Positions 12,401 to 29,603 of a stretch of DNA of 64,000 nucleotides are shown here, in pieces. How positions within the stretch are numbered: position 1 is the first letter of the stretch; each line of letters begins with the position of its first letter. Below the pieces are notes generated by a model. The model searched no databases. It saw only the letters and a program-made list of their open reading frames with translations, and was not told the origin of the DNA. This stretch comes from Apostichopus japonicus. Taxonomy: Eukaryota > Echinodermata > Holothuroidea > Aspidochirotida > Stichopodidae. The translations under genes were made by a program, and so were the position numbers. The stretch spans positions 33,314,398 to 33,378,397 of the forward strand of contig NC_092577.1 in assembly GCF_037975245.1 (NCBI RefSeq). Reading direction: 5' to 3'.

Positions 12401-13116
12401 GCAATGGCTGCTCAGCAGCCATATGGTTCGAGGGAAATTATACCTTCCTTGCAGGGAAAAAAACATTTTTTACAGCCCTGGTCCGTGAAGTTGGTGAACA
12501 ACCTCCGTACATGAAAGATTCCCGTATATAATGTGCACACTTGCAAATAACGAACCATTTTACACAGTTAATTCCCATTGACATTTGTCATTAACAAATT
12601 TCATGGACTATTAGTACGTGATTTCTGTGGCATACAATCTACCCAATGGAGAATTCCCATTGACTTAACTGTGTAAAAGTGAACAGATCGTCGAGACAAA
12701 GGAAGGTTCTTTTTATAAAGATCTCACCAAGATTGATGTTTGTAGTTTGATAGTAGATACTTTGTTAATATTAACACGTCTATCTCTTGCCCCCGGCAAC
12801 GGGGCAGTCGTTAACACCTTGCGTGCTTTTGAACAGAATCTATATGCTAGTATCAATACACAACGACTCCACACAAGGATTGCAAGACTTACCACGGGAT
12901 GAAACTTTTATTCAGTTACAGCTAGCCAAAGGCTTTGCAATTTCTAAACAGAAACTCACTTACATGTGGTAGAGTTTTCTGCTGCTGAACAGCATACACT
13001 GGACTAGAGACAAGATCTATTGAGCCTTCAAGTGTTGATTCCTGGTCTGAACGACGGGTAACCTGAAGAATCTGTCTCAGTCGGCGATTAGGGGCTCGGT
13101 CAGATGCGCCTTCCAT
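458..13116 (-). CDS. Arylamine N-acetyltransferase-like gene 1 (two exons, giant intron)
   Basis: Likely an acetyl-CoA-dependent N-acetyltransferase of the NAT fold, cytosolic by default; the substrate cannot be read. Exon 2 is 1420-458 (acceptor TTTTTCCAG before GACGTGG). The proposed exon 1 is 13116-12964: 51 codons starting MEGASDRAPN and ending ...KTLPH at donor CAT|GTAAGT, phase 0. The product would be 371 aa; classical animal NATs are about 290. Exon 2 holds the nucleophile motif RREGGHCFYKN (Cys about residue 138), His in DTHCGIVV (about 172) and, where the triad Asp is expected, Glu in HLAEPGTRRPL (about 190). The Met nearest the long reading frame (1447) is intronic. The intron (12963-1421, 11.5 kb) contains a nested hAT transposon. 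Exon 2 is solid; exon 1 rests on its position, matching phase and a donor like gene 2. The Asp-to-Glu change may reduce or alter activity. Confidence 0.7.
1945..2035. repeat. Direct repeat flanking the NAT-like terminal exon (right copy)
   Basis: Partner of the repeat at 13-110. It starts with the same GTTCCAGAAGG block and ends in a shared GCTACCGCA segment. It lies inside the large intron of NAT-like gene 1. The rest of 1448-2571 is AT-rich intron with a poly-C run near 2101-2117 and no recognisable gene. Confidence 0.6.
4240..6094. mobile_element. Non-autonomous hAT-like element inserted in the transposase gene
   Basis: It starts CAGTGGCGGAG and ends CTCCGCCAGTG (reverse complement CACTGGCGGAG), an 11-bp terminal inverted repeat with one mismatch. 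The flanking 8-bp duplication GTGTGAAG lies at 4232-4239 and 6095-6102. The 1855-bp interior has no transposase reading frame. It carries three copies of a subterminal module (around 4300, 4480 and 5105) and an internal second end-like sequence CAGGGGTGTATGCAGG near 4437, so it is probably itself composite. The 3' edge has long poly-G/poly-C runs. Confidence 0.9.
4294..5200 (+). repeat. Subterminal hairpin module, three copies
   Basis: A block of about 90 bp recurs at about 4310-4400, 4470-4565 and 5100-5195. It is built on CTATCTAAGCGGAGCGCCAC, then CCATNGGTTGGCGCG, AGCGTACAAGAAAATTT, and CCCAGATCRCCGGAAAT. The GCGCCACC and GGTTGGCGC parts can pair as a short hairpin. A fourth copy lies reversed at 9525-9605, at the right end of the 8151-9677 element. 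Translating it gives the shared peptide YLSGAPPxVGAxRTRKFLVL, which I regard as an artefact of DNA conservation. Confidence 0.75.
7547..7776. repeat. Near-perfect 230-bp hairpin (two ~110-bp arms, one-base spacer)
   Basis: Left arm 7551-7659 and right arm 7661-7772 are reverse complements with only a few mismatches; the centre is AATTAAC-C-GTTAATT. The arms contain GTGGATCATATTTGTCTACA and GGAAAGGGCTGTAGTAG. It lies in the 3' untranslated part of the hAT element. No target duplication is evident. It could be a snap-back MITE or an inverted duplication, and a transcript would fold into a long double-stranded stem. Confidence 0.85.
8151..9677. mobile_element. Non-autonomous hAT-like element nested in the hAT transposon
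   Basis: Left end CAGGGACGTAGCCAGG, right end (reverse complement) CAGCGACGTAGCCAGG: 16 bp with one mismatch. A perfect 8-bp duplication ATCACGGA flanks it at 8143-8150 and 9678-9685. It is 1527 bp with no transposase frame. A further left-type end, CAGGGGCGTAGCCAG at 8858, has no partner and marks an older nested or truncated copy. The right end carries the subterminal hairpin module seen at 4294-5200, so the two nested elements are relatives. Confidence 0.9.
9525..9605 (-). repeat. Subterminal hairpin module, fourth copy
   Basis: Reverse-strand copy of the module at 4294-5200: ACTATCTGAGCGGAGCGCCA, then CCATCGGTTGGCGCGGAGCG and TACAAGAAAATTTTTGGTTT. It sits about 80 bp inside the right end of the 8151-9677 element, the place expected of a transposase-binding or end-processing region. 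Confidence 0.75.
10195..10560. other. Hairpins and TTTCCCGC-like motifs within the NAT gene 1 intron
   Basis: A perfect 13-bp stem CAGTACCTGGGAA at 10515-10527 pairs with 10531-10543 across a 3-base loop. Just upstream CGCGAACAC pairs with GTGTTCGCG. Several GCGGGAAA/TTTCCCGC motifs occur near 10220, 10235 and 10476, and again near 11431; they resemble E2F sites. No gene is recognisable here. A MITE interior is as likely as a regulatory block. The remainder of 9868-12350 looks like ordinary intron. Confidence 0.4.
12351..12423. repeat. Three consecutive perfect hairpins
   Basis: GTGAGGGGGG-caca-CCCCCCTCAC is followed by GCGCCGC-tgaa-GCGGCGC and then by ATGGCTGCT-c-AGCAGCCAT. All stems are perfect, 7-10 bp, within 73 bp. 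It sits in the NAT gene 1 intron about 540 bp downstream of the proposed exon 1. Probably part of a MITE end region; function unknown. Confidence 0.7.
12558..12678. mobile_element. Possible 121-bp MITE with 14-bp inverted ends
   Basis: TTTTACACAGTTAA at 12558-12571 is the exact reverse complement of TTAACTGTGTAAAA at 12665-12678. AATTCCCATTGAC also occurs near both ends, in direct orientation. No clear target duplication was found, so this is only a candidate. Confidence 0.4.
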
Positions 13117-15581
13117 AATTGTATTTCTTTCTTTCTTCTGAATAAATCTCAGCTTTACACAACAGAGACCTTGTTACATGTAGTGTACCACTCCAACCAA
13201 TATCTGAATAACTTACCACTATTCTATTTAAAGTGTTTAAATAATGTAGGTACCTTGGTGCAAGACAACTCTTCACTTATTCCATATTTGTTTTACCGAA
13301 AATATACCTCGCTGACTCCTTGCTAGATTGTTTTAGCTTAAGCTTTCGTCCTTCTTCCCAATGTTGTCTGTACTTTTATCAATTTAAAAGATCATCCAAT
13401 TTACGATTGATCCAGCGTGACTTTCACAAGTTCTTGTGGTAATTATTAGCTTCCAAGCCTAGGTGCATGTGAAAAGTGTGAATGCTTTCTAAGTAATTTG
13501 TTTGAAAGTGTAGGTGCCTTTCAGCGGATGTCTGTTACGGAAGTGAAGGCTCATTTAGCCCTGGAGTGGTTTGGTTGTGCAATAGTACATTGTAACACTC
13601 TGTACTAGCATGCTATAAAGCCTAAGCTGTCTCTGTTTACAGAACACTTGTGATAAAAGCCGACAAGTAAACATGTACGTTGATCCTGTGCAGGTCGTTT
13701 TGAGATCCATATCGCTACCTCGTGCCAACTTCCCATTTAACTTGGATGTTTGCTAATTTGCAGTTGGACTAATTAGTATCGAAAATATATGATAAGTTTT
13801 CACAGATAGTTTGGAGCCGAAATGACTGAATTAATAGTACAGTTTATGAATTTCCACCTGGGTTCCCCACCCCCCGCCCCCCAAATGATGGTGTAAAATA
13901 CCTGTAGCTGTTCTTGGCATTACTCATGATAAAACCTTGTCAATGCAATGTTTATGATGCAGAACATATTTTATTGAAAGTTACATAATATGTTACTTAT
14001 TTCAAATTGTTTTGTAAATGGGTACATGATATATGTATTCTCATGTTTATAGGGTTCCTGATTTAGTGGTCTACAGGTTTCTTTCCTTTTGGGGACAGGT
14101 CTGTAGATATAATCACAATATACAATGTTTGACATAAAAAGTACTGCACTAATGACATTTTTGTACTGATTTTAACAACACACATTATAATATTATTTGA
14201 ATATCTCATCATAGGGCTGCTTTAAAGGTGAAACAAACTTAACCATCATTATTGGGTATTCTGATGTGAGCAAATGCCCCTCTCCCTCCCCACTGCCCCT
14301 CATCACCCCACCCTTCACAGCCATGATAGGCAAACCAAACCATCCTCATCAGCCTATGTGATATTCCGTTATGGGCAAGTGCCCCTCCACCCCCCACCCC
14401 CTCCCCCACGCTGCTCCTCATCACTCCACCCTTCACAGCCATGATTAGCAACCAAACCATCGTCATCGCCTATGTGATATTCTGTTATGAGCAAATGCAC
14501 CTCTCCCTCTCCCCCTCACTGCCACCTCATCACCCACCCTTTACAGCCATGATAAGCAAACCAAAACATCACCACTAGCCTATGTGGTACTGTATGACAT
14601 CACCAAATGTTGACCACTCCCTGACACTACACTTTTTTTTCCGGCTACATTTATTTTACTTGATTTGTTCTTCATCTTGAGTTACTTCAAACTATGGAAA
14701 ACAGCCAGCCAGAGAGAATCTCACAGCACAGTGAAAACATCTGTCAATATCTATAGTATTAGCAGTGTACTAGGAAGTATTTTATATACTGTAGAACAAC
14801 TTGATCACAACAGTGACAAGACCCCCCCCCCCCCCCTGGCATGTTTTAGAAATTCCTCATTCATGAAGATTTCCTTTATTACTTGCAAAGTAATGTCATT
14901 GAAAATCAAACTCGCTAAAATGAAAAACACACAATTTTGCCAAAGTTCAGATTGGATAGTTTAATCACAGAAAAACTGGTGACAATACCTTTGTAAACCT
15001 TGCAGTGGTGTATACAGTTAAGTATCAAATGACTAGATCATTGTCTAGAATGTTTATCTGCTTCTTAGGAGCGAGTGCATGGCTGGTGAGGTCTTCCTGT
15101 AGCTGCACTGGATATGAAAAAAGTAATTTCTGTATAATTTTAAAGTTTTACTTAAGAGGATAGCTCCTCTGAAGGGATTCTTCTGAGCACTTGGATTGGG
15201 AGAGGAGGGTCATTTTTAGAACAAAATTCCCATGTACTGCTTTAAGTTTCATAAATCAAGGGTGTTCTTAAGCTGGTAACATCTTGCACCATGCCACACC
15301 CCTACCCCCCCCCCATCCCCCACCGCCAATGCTTATTAGTGTTTTGCTGTCTGGTATTTCCTGACGACTAAATGTTCCATGTAAATGGAGCTGAAAGTTT
15401 AAATTATTTGAAATTGTTACCTAAGTTTCTACGATACTTTTAACAAATAATTGGACATATTTGTAAATTATAGTTTCCAATGCATACCATAAATGGTTGG
15501 AACTCAGTACTTACAACAATCACGTCTGAATACCTTTCAAGCTCATACTTAAATATTTGCCAATATTTTACGATTTGGAGT
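13117..15581. other. Spacer between NAT-like genes 1 and 2
   Basis: Holds the likely promoter of gene 1 at its left end and the 3' flank of gene 2 at its right end. Apart from the tandem repeat at 14237-14610, poly-C runs near 13868, 14822-14836 and 15306, and AT-rich sequence, I see no gene. Confidence 0.5.
14237..14610. repeat. Minisatellite, units of about 107-117 bp
   Basis: About 3.4 copies of a unit carrying AAACCATCNTCATC, GCCTATGTGATATTC, GCAAATGCCCCTC and CACCCTTCACAGCCATGAT. Starts lie near 14240, 14337, 14454 and 14562. The weak antisense reading frame across it is a by-product. Confidence 0.85.
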
Positions 15582-17764
15582 TCAATAGTTGTATATGTTA
15601 CGTACATAATTAGCGTTCACCAGGGCATTCTCTATCATCTGCATTGTAAACTGAGGGAATTCTTTCCCCATCAATTCCAAAAATTCATCCTTGGGAAGAA
15701 ACATCATCTCAGCTTGAGACGGGTCAGAGTGTTGGTATTTCAGAGCAAACATGTCACCTACGGAGCCTATTATCACACATTTATCGTTGACGTAACCAAA
15801 GACTCCGATATTATGGAATATGTGTGGGATCATCGTGGGGAAGCAGTATCTGTATTTCATCCGGTTTAGCCAGTAGGCCCTGCTTCTCGGTGCTCGTAAC
15901 CTATAAACAAGCTCAACCTTCCAAAAGCTTCCTTTGTCTTCAAAGACACTCGGCGAGGCTTTCTCTGGTCGAGGGACTTGGGAACATGAGAGGAGTATCC
16001 CGTGATCTCTCTTGAAGAATTTTACTTTAATGTAATTAAACTGATAAACAGGAGATTCCTTCTCAAAGTCCAGAGGGATAGCTTCGAAGAGTGGTCGAAT
16101 GGTCCCAGGGTCCACCAGGTGTTGGCTACCGGGGTGGCTGAGGTCGCTGACGATTGTACTCACATGACTGTCGAATAACGCCTCACCGGGGTTGTTCGCC
16201 CCGACGTGGAAGGTTTTGAAACCCAGGACGTCTAACAGGGCTTTTGAGAAGATGTTGATGTAGACACAGTTGCCTCCATAGCACTTCATCATGGCCTCTT
16301 TGCATTCTTGTAAAGTTGGGCATGTCAGTGAGGTCAGGTCTTGTCCTGCTAAGATGTGTATGTTGGTGAAAGGAATCTTGACGTTCATCAGGTGAGTGAA
16401 GCTGTCGAGAAACTCACAACGGTCCTTTCGGAGAAGTTCCTGCGGTTTGTCCATCGCCAGAACATTTTGGAGAAACCAAAATGCTTCATCTTCTGTTAAG
16501 GGATACGGTATATCATTTTCTTGACATGTCTGTGCAGTTTTGAGGAAAAACAGTTGAAGAGGTTTAATGTCGATAAAATATTAGTAGTAAAAGTGAAAGC
16601 AGAGTGTTATTGCATGGAAGCTAAAATTTCAATGATTATACATGTTGACAAAATAGATACAATGCATTGTCCTGTGACACATGACCTTTAAGTTTGATGG
16701 GGTCTGGGTGATCAAAAAAAAAAAATTGTCTTTTCTTTGATAACAAACCTATTATTCCCCCCCCCCCCACCCCTAGGACCTCGCGAGGTGGATCAGGGGT
16801 TAAACTCCTTTACTACTTGGGGTCTGGGTGAGGGGTAAAGGTTTTAGGGCAGGTAATATTTACCAGCTTAGCATTGTAACTGATCTTGGGAATCTCACTT
16901 TTTAGAGATTTCCAAGAACTACTGTAAACCCAGAGACTGATGCCCTAAACTTTGAGATTTACAAAACATTCTCCAGTAGTTTAAACATTAAAATATCCAC
17001 AACTCTGCAAATCTGCATTTTTTTTTAACTTTTACCGGTTTAAGATATTTACACATGAGATTTTGAGAAAATACCGCTGGAGATTTATCCCAAAAATTTT
17101 TTTTAGGGCTCAACAAATCTGAAACTAACAGGGAAAATAGAGTAATTTTGGCAACTGATAAATCCAGCTAAAACAAAATAGCACATTATCAAGGAAGAAA
17201 GAAACCTTTTTGGTTTTTACAATGTCACCGCTGTAGGCTAAATGTAATAATGACATAAAACAATTGTCATGCTAGCAAATAGTGCCCTGCAGAGCACAAT
17301 GTTATTGTAGCACTCATGTATACAATTCTATCCCACCAAGCAAAGTAAGTGTTTACCACATTTCTAACGCATCTCAGCCATTTCCTCTCAAAATTGAAGG
17401 GAAAATTAGTAAGACATCAAGTTTGCCTGGAAAAAAAGCATGTGAAATTGTGTGAGCATGAGTGTGCCTACAGTAAATTAAAACCGTGAGAGTTAACCTG
17501 TATGTGTTACAGTGCACTTATTTTAATTCTTGTAATTTTGAAAAAGCAACCACCACAATTTTACTGATTAGCGATACGTTTGACTCATTTAAGACTGTAC
17601 AATTTAATAGTTCTTACCTGACTTACATGTGTAGAAGACAGGTAAACAGTTTGAGTAACTGGTTTCTGAATCACTTCGAGACTACGGTGTGACCTCGCGG
17701 CTGGCAACAGCATCCTTTGTAGCCGTAGTAACCGTCTTGATGCATTCATCCCTGCCACAGCCAT
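15582..17764 (-). CDS. Arylamine N-acetyltransferase-like gene 2 (two exons)
   Basis: NAT-fold acyltransferase with an apparently complete Cys-His-Asp triad. Exon 1 is 17764-17627 (46 codons, start MAVAGMNAS), ending at donor CAT|GTAAGT; a second in-frame donor CAG|GTAAGA lies nine bases further on. Exon 2 is 16529-15582, after CTGCACAG. Joined, it is about 361 aa. Catalytic motifs: CYGGNCVYIN, FDSHVSTIV and HLVDPGTIRPL. The exon 1 segment RLLRLQRMLLPAARS is Arg/Leu-rich and lacks acidic residues, so it could be a mitochondrial presequence; that is inference. Gene 3 has the related segment RLFQIQRALLPTMSG. The first in-frame Met of exon 2 (16454) is 25 codons inside the exon and is not the start. 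A 241-bp patch of exon 2 is nearly identical to gene 3. Confidence 0.78.
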
Positions 17765-19523
17765 GACTAAATGCTAAATTGCATGACAATTGTATTTAAC
17801 AGCGCACCTATTTGTTCTCCTGTTTTGACAGTATATGGACCATAGTTACCATACCTTGATATATTAATCAACAGTATTTCACCTTAGGCCTATATAACAC
17901 TAGGCTATAGTTTGTTGTTCAGATGAAGGTCGGCAGAAGGACATCTGAAGCAATTACTTCTTGCACTGCAGTCAAAAGTAAATAGACAAGCCTTACAAGA
18001 AAATCAATGACTGTACAGTATTTCAATCAAATTCACCATACTACTACTGAGCTAGCTCACAAAGTCCTTCAACTCTATATATCTGGAACTTGACTTTCCA
18101 CTTGCAGACCACTTACAGAGTTGTTGACAATTCATAATCATGGACGTGAAATATGATATCTAAGAGACTGATTTCGATCAGCTTGCGGCTTTGATAAGCC
18201 AATGATGGCCTCGTCGAGATTTCCTGTGTGCAGGAGGATCTAAAATACACACATACTTTGTCCATATCACATGCTGTTTGTTGTGTTGTGTGACAACAGT
18301 GAGGGATGCTGGTTGCTTTTCATGCAGTCTGAGCTGGATAAATCTCAAGTTCATAGGTGTTTGCCTGCATAGCTAGCACAGGAGGGTGCCTATTGTTGTT
18401 CTTTGTGGTTGACACTGCGGCTACATCTCTGTGTTCCGACGTCTGTATGTTCAGACGTCTCTATATTCCGACGTCTCTTTGTTCCCACAAAAAGAAATAA
18501 TGCGTGACACTCTTTTTTTATCCCAAAAATTTGTTTGTACCAAGAAAACAATTTTTCACAACCCCGTTATTTTTGTGACCAAAATTTTTTTGGACTCAAA
18601 TTTGTATTGACCAACATTTCTTCAGACCAAATTTTTTGGGACCAAAACTAGTTTTCTTGGTGCCAAACAATTTTTTTGGGGGGGAAAAAATGCTCCAAAT
18701 TCTTTTCTTTTAGTCAGAACATAAAGACGATTCTGACAATACCTGGGCCCCCTTCCTTTCTTTCATTAATGTTCCTTGAGTACATTAAATAATTGAAGAT
18801 GAAAATAGGCCTACACCAGACGTTCTACCATTCATTCCCCCCCCCTTCCCTCTCATCTGTTAATTGATTCAGTGCCAGGGCTGTTTAGCCACCAACCCCC
18901 CCCCCCCCTGCACTCAAATAAGGTCTGGACACGACACATTGTTTACTCAAGGAGATGACATAACGAGATGACAGACATAGATTTATTATTTATAGTTATG
19001 AACCATGTTTCAAAGCTCATGGGGAACCTTGTATGGATTGCATACAAATACAGGTCAAGTATTTCACATTGTTATTACAGTAGCACTTATAAAAACATAC
19101 AAGTATGCAATAGTAAGTACACAAGGTTAATAAGAAGAGAAGGAAAGCAATATAGTATGAACTGGTAACTACGTATACAGTGCATCCACGTACAATATAC
19201 AGAATCCAATTACAGTTATCATGAATACAAATAGAGTTTAAGCCTGTACCTGTAGGATAATGTATTCCATAAACTAATTCTAGTTTTACTTCAAACCGAA
19301 GCATTTCTTAGAAATAATGTCAAACATGCATCCGGTGAGAGGTCATGTCGGACATGAACTGGATTGCAGGTCGACTGCCTGACATACTGTAGTTGTGCGA
19401 ATGTCTGACGTACAGGCTACAGTATTCACAAATGTTCGGCTTCCCTGAAACTGTAGTATCCACCCGTTAACTTGATGCATGTATCACTCTTTTTTTGTTT
19501 GTTATGAAGAACTTGTAGAAATT
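17765..19523. other. Spacer between NAT-like genes 2 and 3
   Basis: Contains the gene 2 promoter side, a SINE body (18112-18246), three units of a 20-bp repeat with core CCGACGTCTCTATATT (18431-18482), and a degenerate run of ACCAAAATTTTTTT-like units near 18530-18690. There are poly-C runs near 18837 and 18897. No gene seen. Confidence 0.5.
18112..18246 (+). mobile_element. SINE body fragment (same family as 22541-22767)
   Basis: Closely matches the reverse complement of 22541-22685. Shared blocks include TTACAGAGTTGTTGACAATT, CTAAGAGACTGATTTCG, TCAGCTTGCGGCTTTGAT and GCAGGAGGATCTAAAA. The tRNA-like head present in the other copy is absent here, so this is a 5'-truncated copy. Confidence 0.7.
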
Positions 19524-20881
19524 TTAATATTTATTCATATTGTGACTATATTTAATGTTTGCAATTGCATTTTCGATCATCCTTAGTGGATACTGAGGAA
19601 ATTCCTTTTGAACGAGGGCAACAAACTCCTCCCTGGAAAGAAATCTTACTTCGACGTCTGATGGATCAGAATGTTCCAGTTTCATTGCGAAGAGCTTACC
19701 ATCGGAACAAAGTGCAGCACACCTGTCGCCAATGAATCCGAAAATGCAAACAACTTCGTGAATGCGAGGATCTAACGATGGAAAATTATACACATATTTT
19801 ATCCTATCCAGCCAGTGCGCCCTGCTTCTTGGTACATGCAACCGATAAATGAGCTCAATCTTCCAAAAACATCCTTCGTCTTCAAAGATATTCCGGGAGG
19901 CTTTTTTTGGCTCAGGGACTTGCGAACAGGAGAGGAGTATCCCGTGATCTCTCTTGAAGAATTTTACTTTCACGTAATTAAACTGATAAACAGGAGATTC
20001 CTTTTCAAAGTCCAGAGGGATGGCTTCGAAGAGTGGTCGAATGGTCCCAGGGTCCACCAGGTGTTGGCTACCGGGGTGGCTGAGATCGCAGACGATTGTA
20101 CTCACATGACTGTCGAATAACGTGTCACCGGGGTTGTTCGCCCCGACATGGAAGGTTTTGAAACCCAGGAGATCTAGCAGGGCTTTTGTGAACATATTGA
20201 TGTAGAAACAGTTTCCACCGTAGCCCTGCAACAAAGCTTCTTTGCATTCCTGTAAAGTTGGCAACCGGAACGTCACCAAGTTTGGTGTGGATATTATGTG
20301 GAGGTTGCTAAACGGAATCTTTGTGTTCATCAGTAGAGTAAACCTGGCCAGAAACTCATGACGATCTCTTTCCAGAAGTTCGTTTGGTTTACTCATGGCC
20401 AGAACGTTCTCAAGGAAAGAGAATACCTCGGCTTTGCTCAGAGGATATTCCACGTCTTCGGGAGTGTCCTGGACGGGAGACATTACAAAGTTGTTATTTA
20501 AAACGATGCCCAGTAATTTCAACAGATGGATTTACTTTGTTCATAAACTTGTACCATCTTTACGGACTGGCAGTTATCGGTCAGACATGCAAAAACACAT
20601 TTCACAAATTGTCAATTATAGTTCAAATTTGTAACACAATTCTATTTTATAAAAAAAACTATGCTCTATGGTACCTCACTTGAAATTTTTGAGCCAAAAG
20701 GCCTAGAAGTGATACAAGAATGATGAGAAACTTAAAATTAATGATTCACCTGGTCTATTATGGTAGACAGCTGGGATGAAGTGTGCAAGAGTTTTGGGTC
20801 ATTGCCAGACATCGTTGGCAGTAGCGCCCTCTGTATTTGAAATAACCGTCCGGTTGCTTTAGTTGGCTCCCTTGCATCCAT
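19524..20881 (-). CDS. Arylamine N-acetyltransferase-like gene 3 (two exons)
   Basis: Exon 1 is 20881-20750 (44 codons, start MDAREPTKAT, end ...STIIDQ at donor CAG|GTGAAT). Exon 2 is 20468-19524 after acceptor CCCGTCCAG. The intron is only 281 bp, phase 0. The product is about 358 aa. Triad motifs: GYGGNCFYIN (Cys), FDSHVSTIV (His) and HLVDPGTIRPL (Asp). The usual NAT pattern has Glu two residues after the Cys; here all three copies have Tyr, marking a divergent subfamily. The nearest Met to the long reading frame (20522) lies in the intron. It is the most upstream member of the minus-strand array. Family call is firm at motif level, substrate unknown. Confidence 0.8.
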
Positions 20882-21700
20882 GTTGGCAATACTATAGCTT
20901 TGTTATGTTCATGACTACTACGATAATATATTGCATACATTGGCCCGGCTAGTATTAGCCGAGATGAACTTTATCCCTGTTGTGTAAGTGCTCTCTAAAC
21001 ATTGGTTGCAATTGGTTTATTAAGTGAAGGAAACCTTGGACGAGGTGTGCTCTTTACTCAGGACTGGATAGTGTTGTCTGTTTGTAGCTCAGGTCACCTT
21101 TGACCCCACATGGTAGTTCTTTGATCACTCCTATTAAAGTGTTTCAGAGAGTATCACCCAGGTAATGTTAATAGATAAGAGATAATGAAATAAGTAGTCA
21201 ATTTGGACTTTGTATCTAGCTGTAAACTAAACAACTAATACATTCTAATTGAATAAAAAGCCACGACACGCTATCAATCTGATCAATGTCATCACAGGGT
21301 CATTAGCAGAGTTGTTGTACAACTTATTCACTTCCACCACCCATGTATAAATTATAGCATTTATATATATTATATATGCATATATATATACTGTATATAC
21401 ATAAATATATATATGATATCGTATACATACAATACGTGGTAACCTACAGCATGCTGCTACTCAAGTTTTACGCCTGTGCGGCGATCGTCAGACAACAGGA
21501 TACAAACGATCTTGTAGCATGGTTGGGCGGTCTGTTACCATGGCGACACTTTGAAATGAGTTAGTTGTTATGTTTATGCCTATATACATACATATATATG
21601 ACTAACTAAAATGGATAGAAATTTAAATAAGCAGGTTCCAAGTCTCTTGAGATTATTATTATTATTTTTTGTTATCTCTTTTCTTCATTCTTCATCGCAG
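20882..21700. other. Spacer between NAT-like gene 3 and the first PHTF exon seen
   Basis: Holds the promoter side of NAT-like gene 3. A TATATA-rich stretch lies at 21358-21420, and the polypyrimidine tract and acceptor of the first PHTF exon end at 21700. I looked for PHTF N-terminal exons here and found none. Confidence 0.4.
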
Positions 21701-29328
<7,628 letters not shown>

Positions 29329-29597
29329 AGTGTGTGCATCGTTCTTGTTCAGAAGTAGAGTTTTATTTTTGTGTCACATTGTAGTATTTGTCTTTTTTTG
29401 GTCTATTTTTGGAAAGTCAAAAACAAGAGAGCTTTTATTATTTACCGTTGTTGTTCGATAATGTTGTCACATAAAGTATCTAGCCGTATAGATTTATTGA
29501 TATCAAATGTTCCATGTGTGTGCTTATAACAGATATTTTATCCACTGAAAGTTTAATATATTGTCGTGTGTCTCACCAGCCTCTGGCGCCCTCTATA

Positions 29598-29603
29598 AAT
29601 AAA
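29598..29603 (+). terminator. Candidate polyadenylation signal of PHTF
   Basis: AATAAA about 270 bases after the PHTF stop codon, in TATAAATAAAATAG. Other AATAAA motifs occur further on (near 30750), so the used site is uncertain. Confidence 0.4.

Noticed and set aside
21669-21700. Start codon of PHTF at 21669
   Set aside because: It lies in the polypyrimidine tract before the acceptor at 21700; the conserved frame enters with phase 2 from a missing upstream exon.
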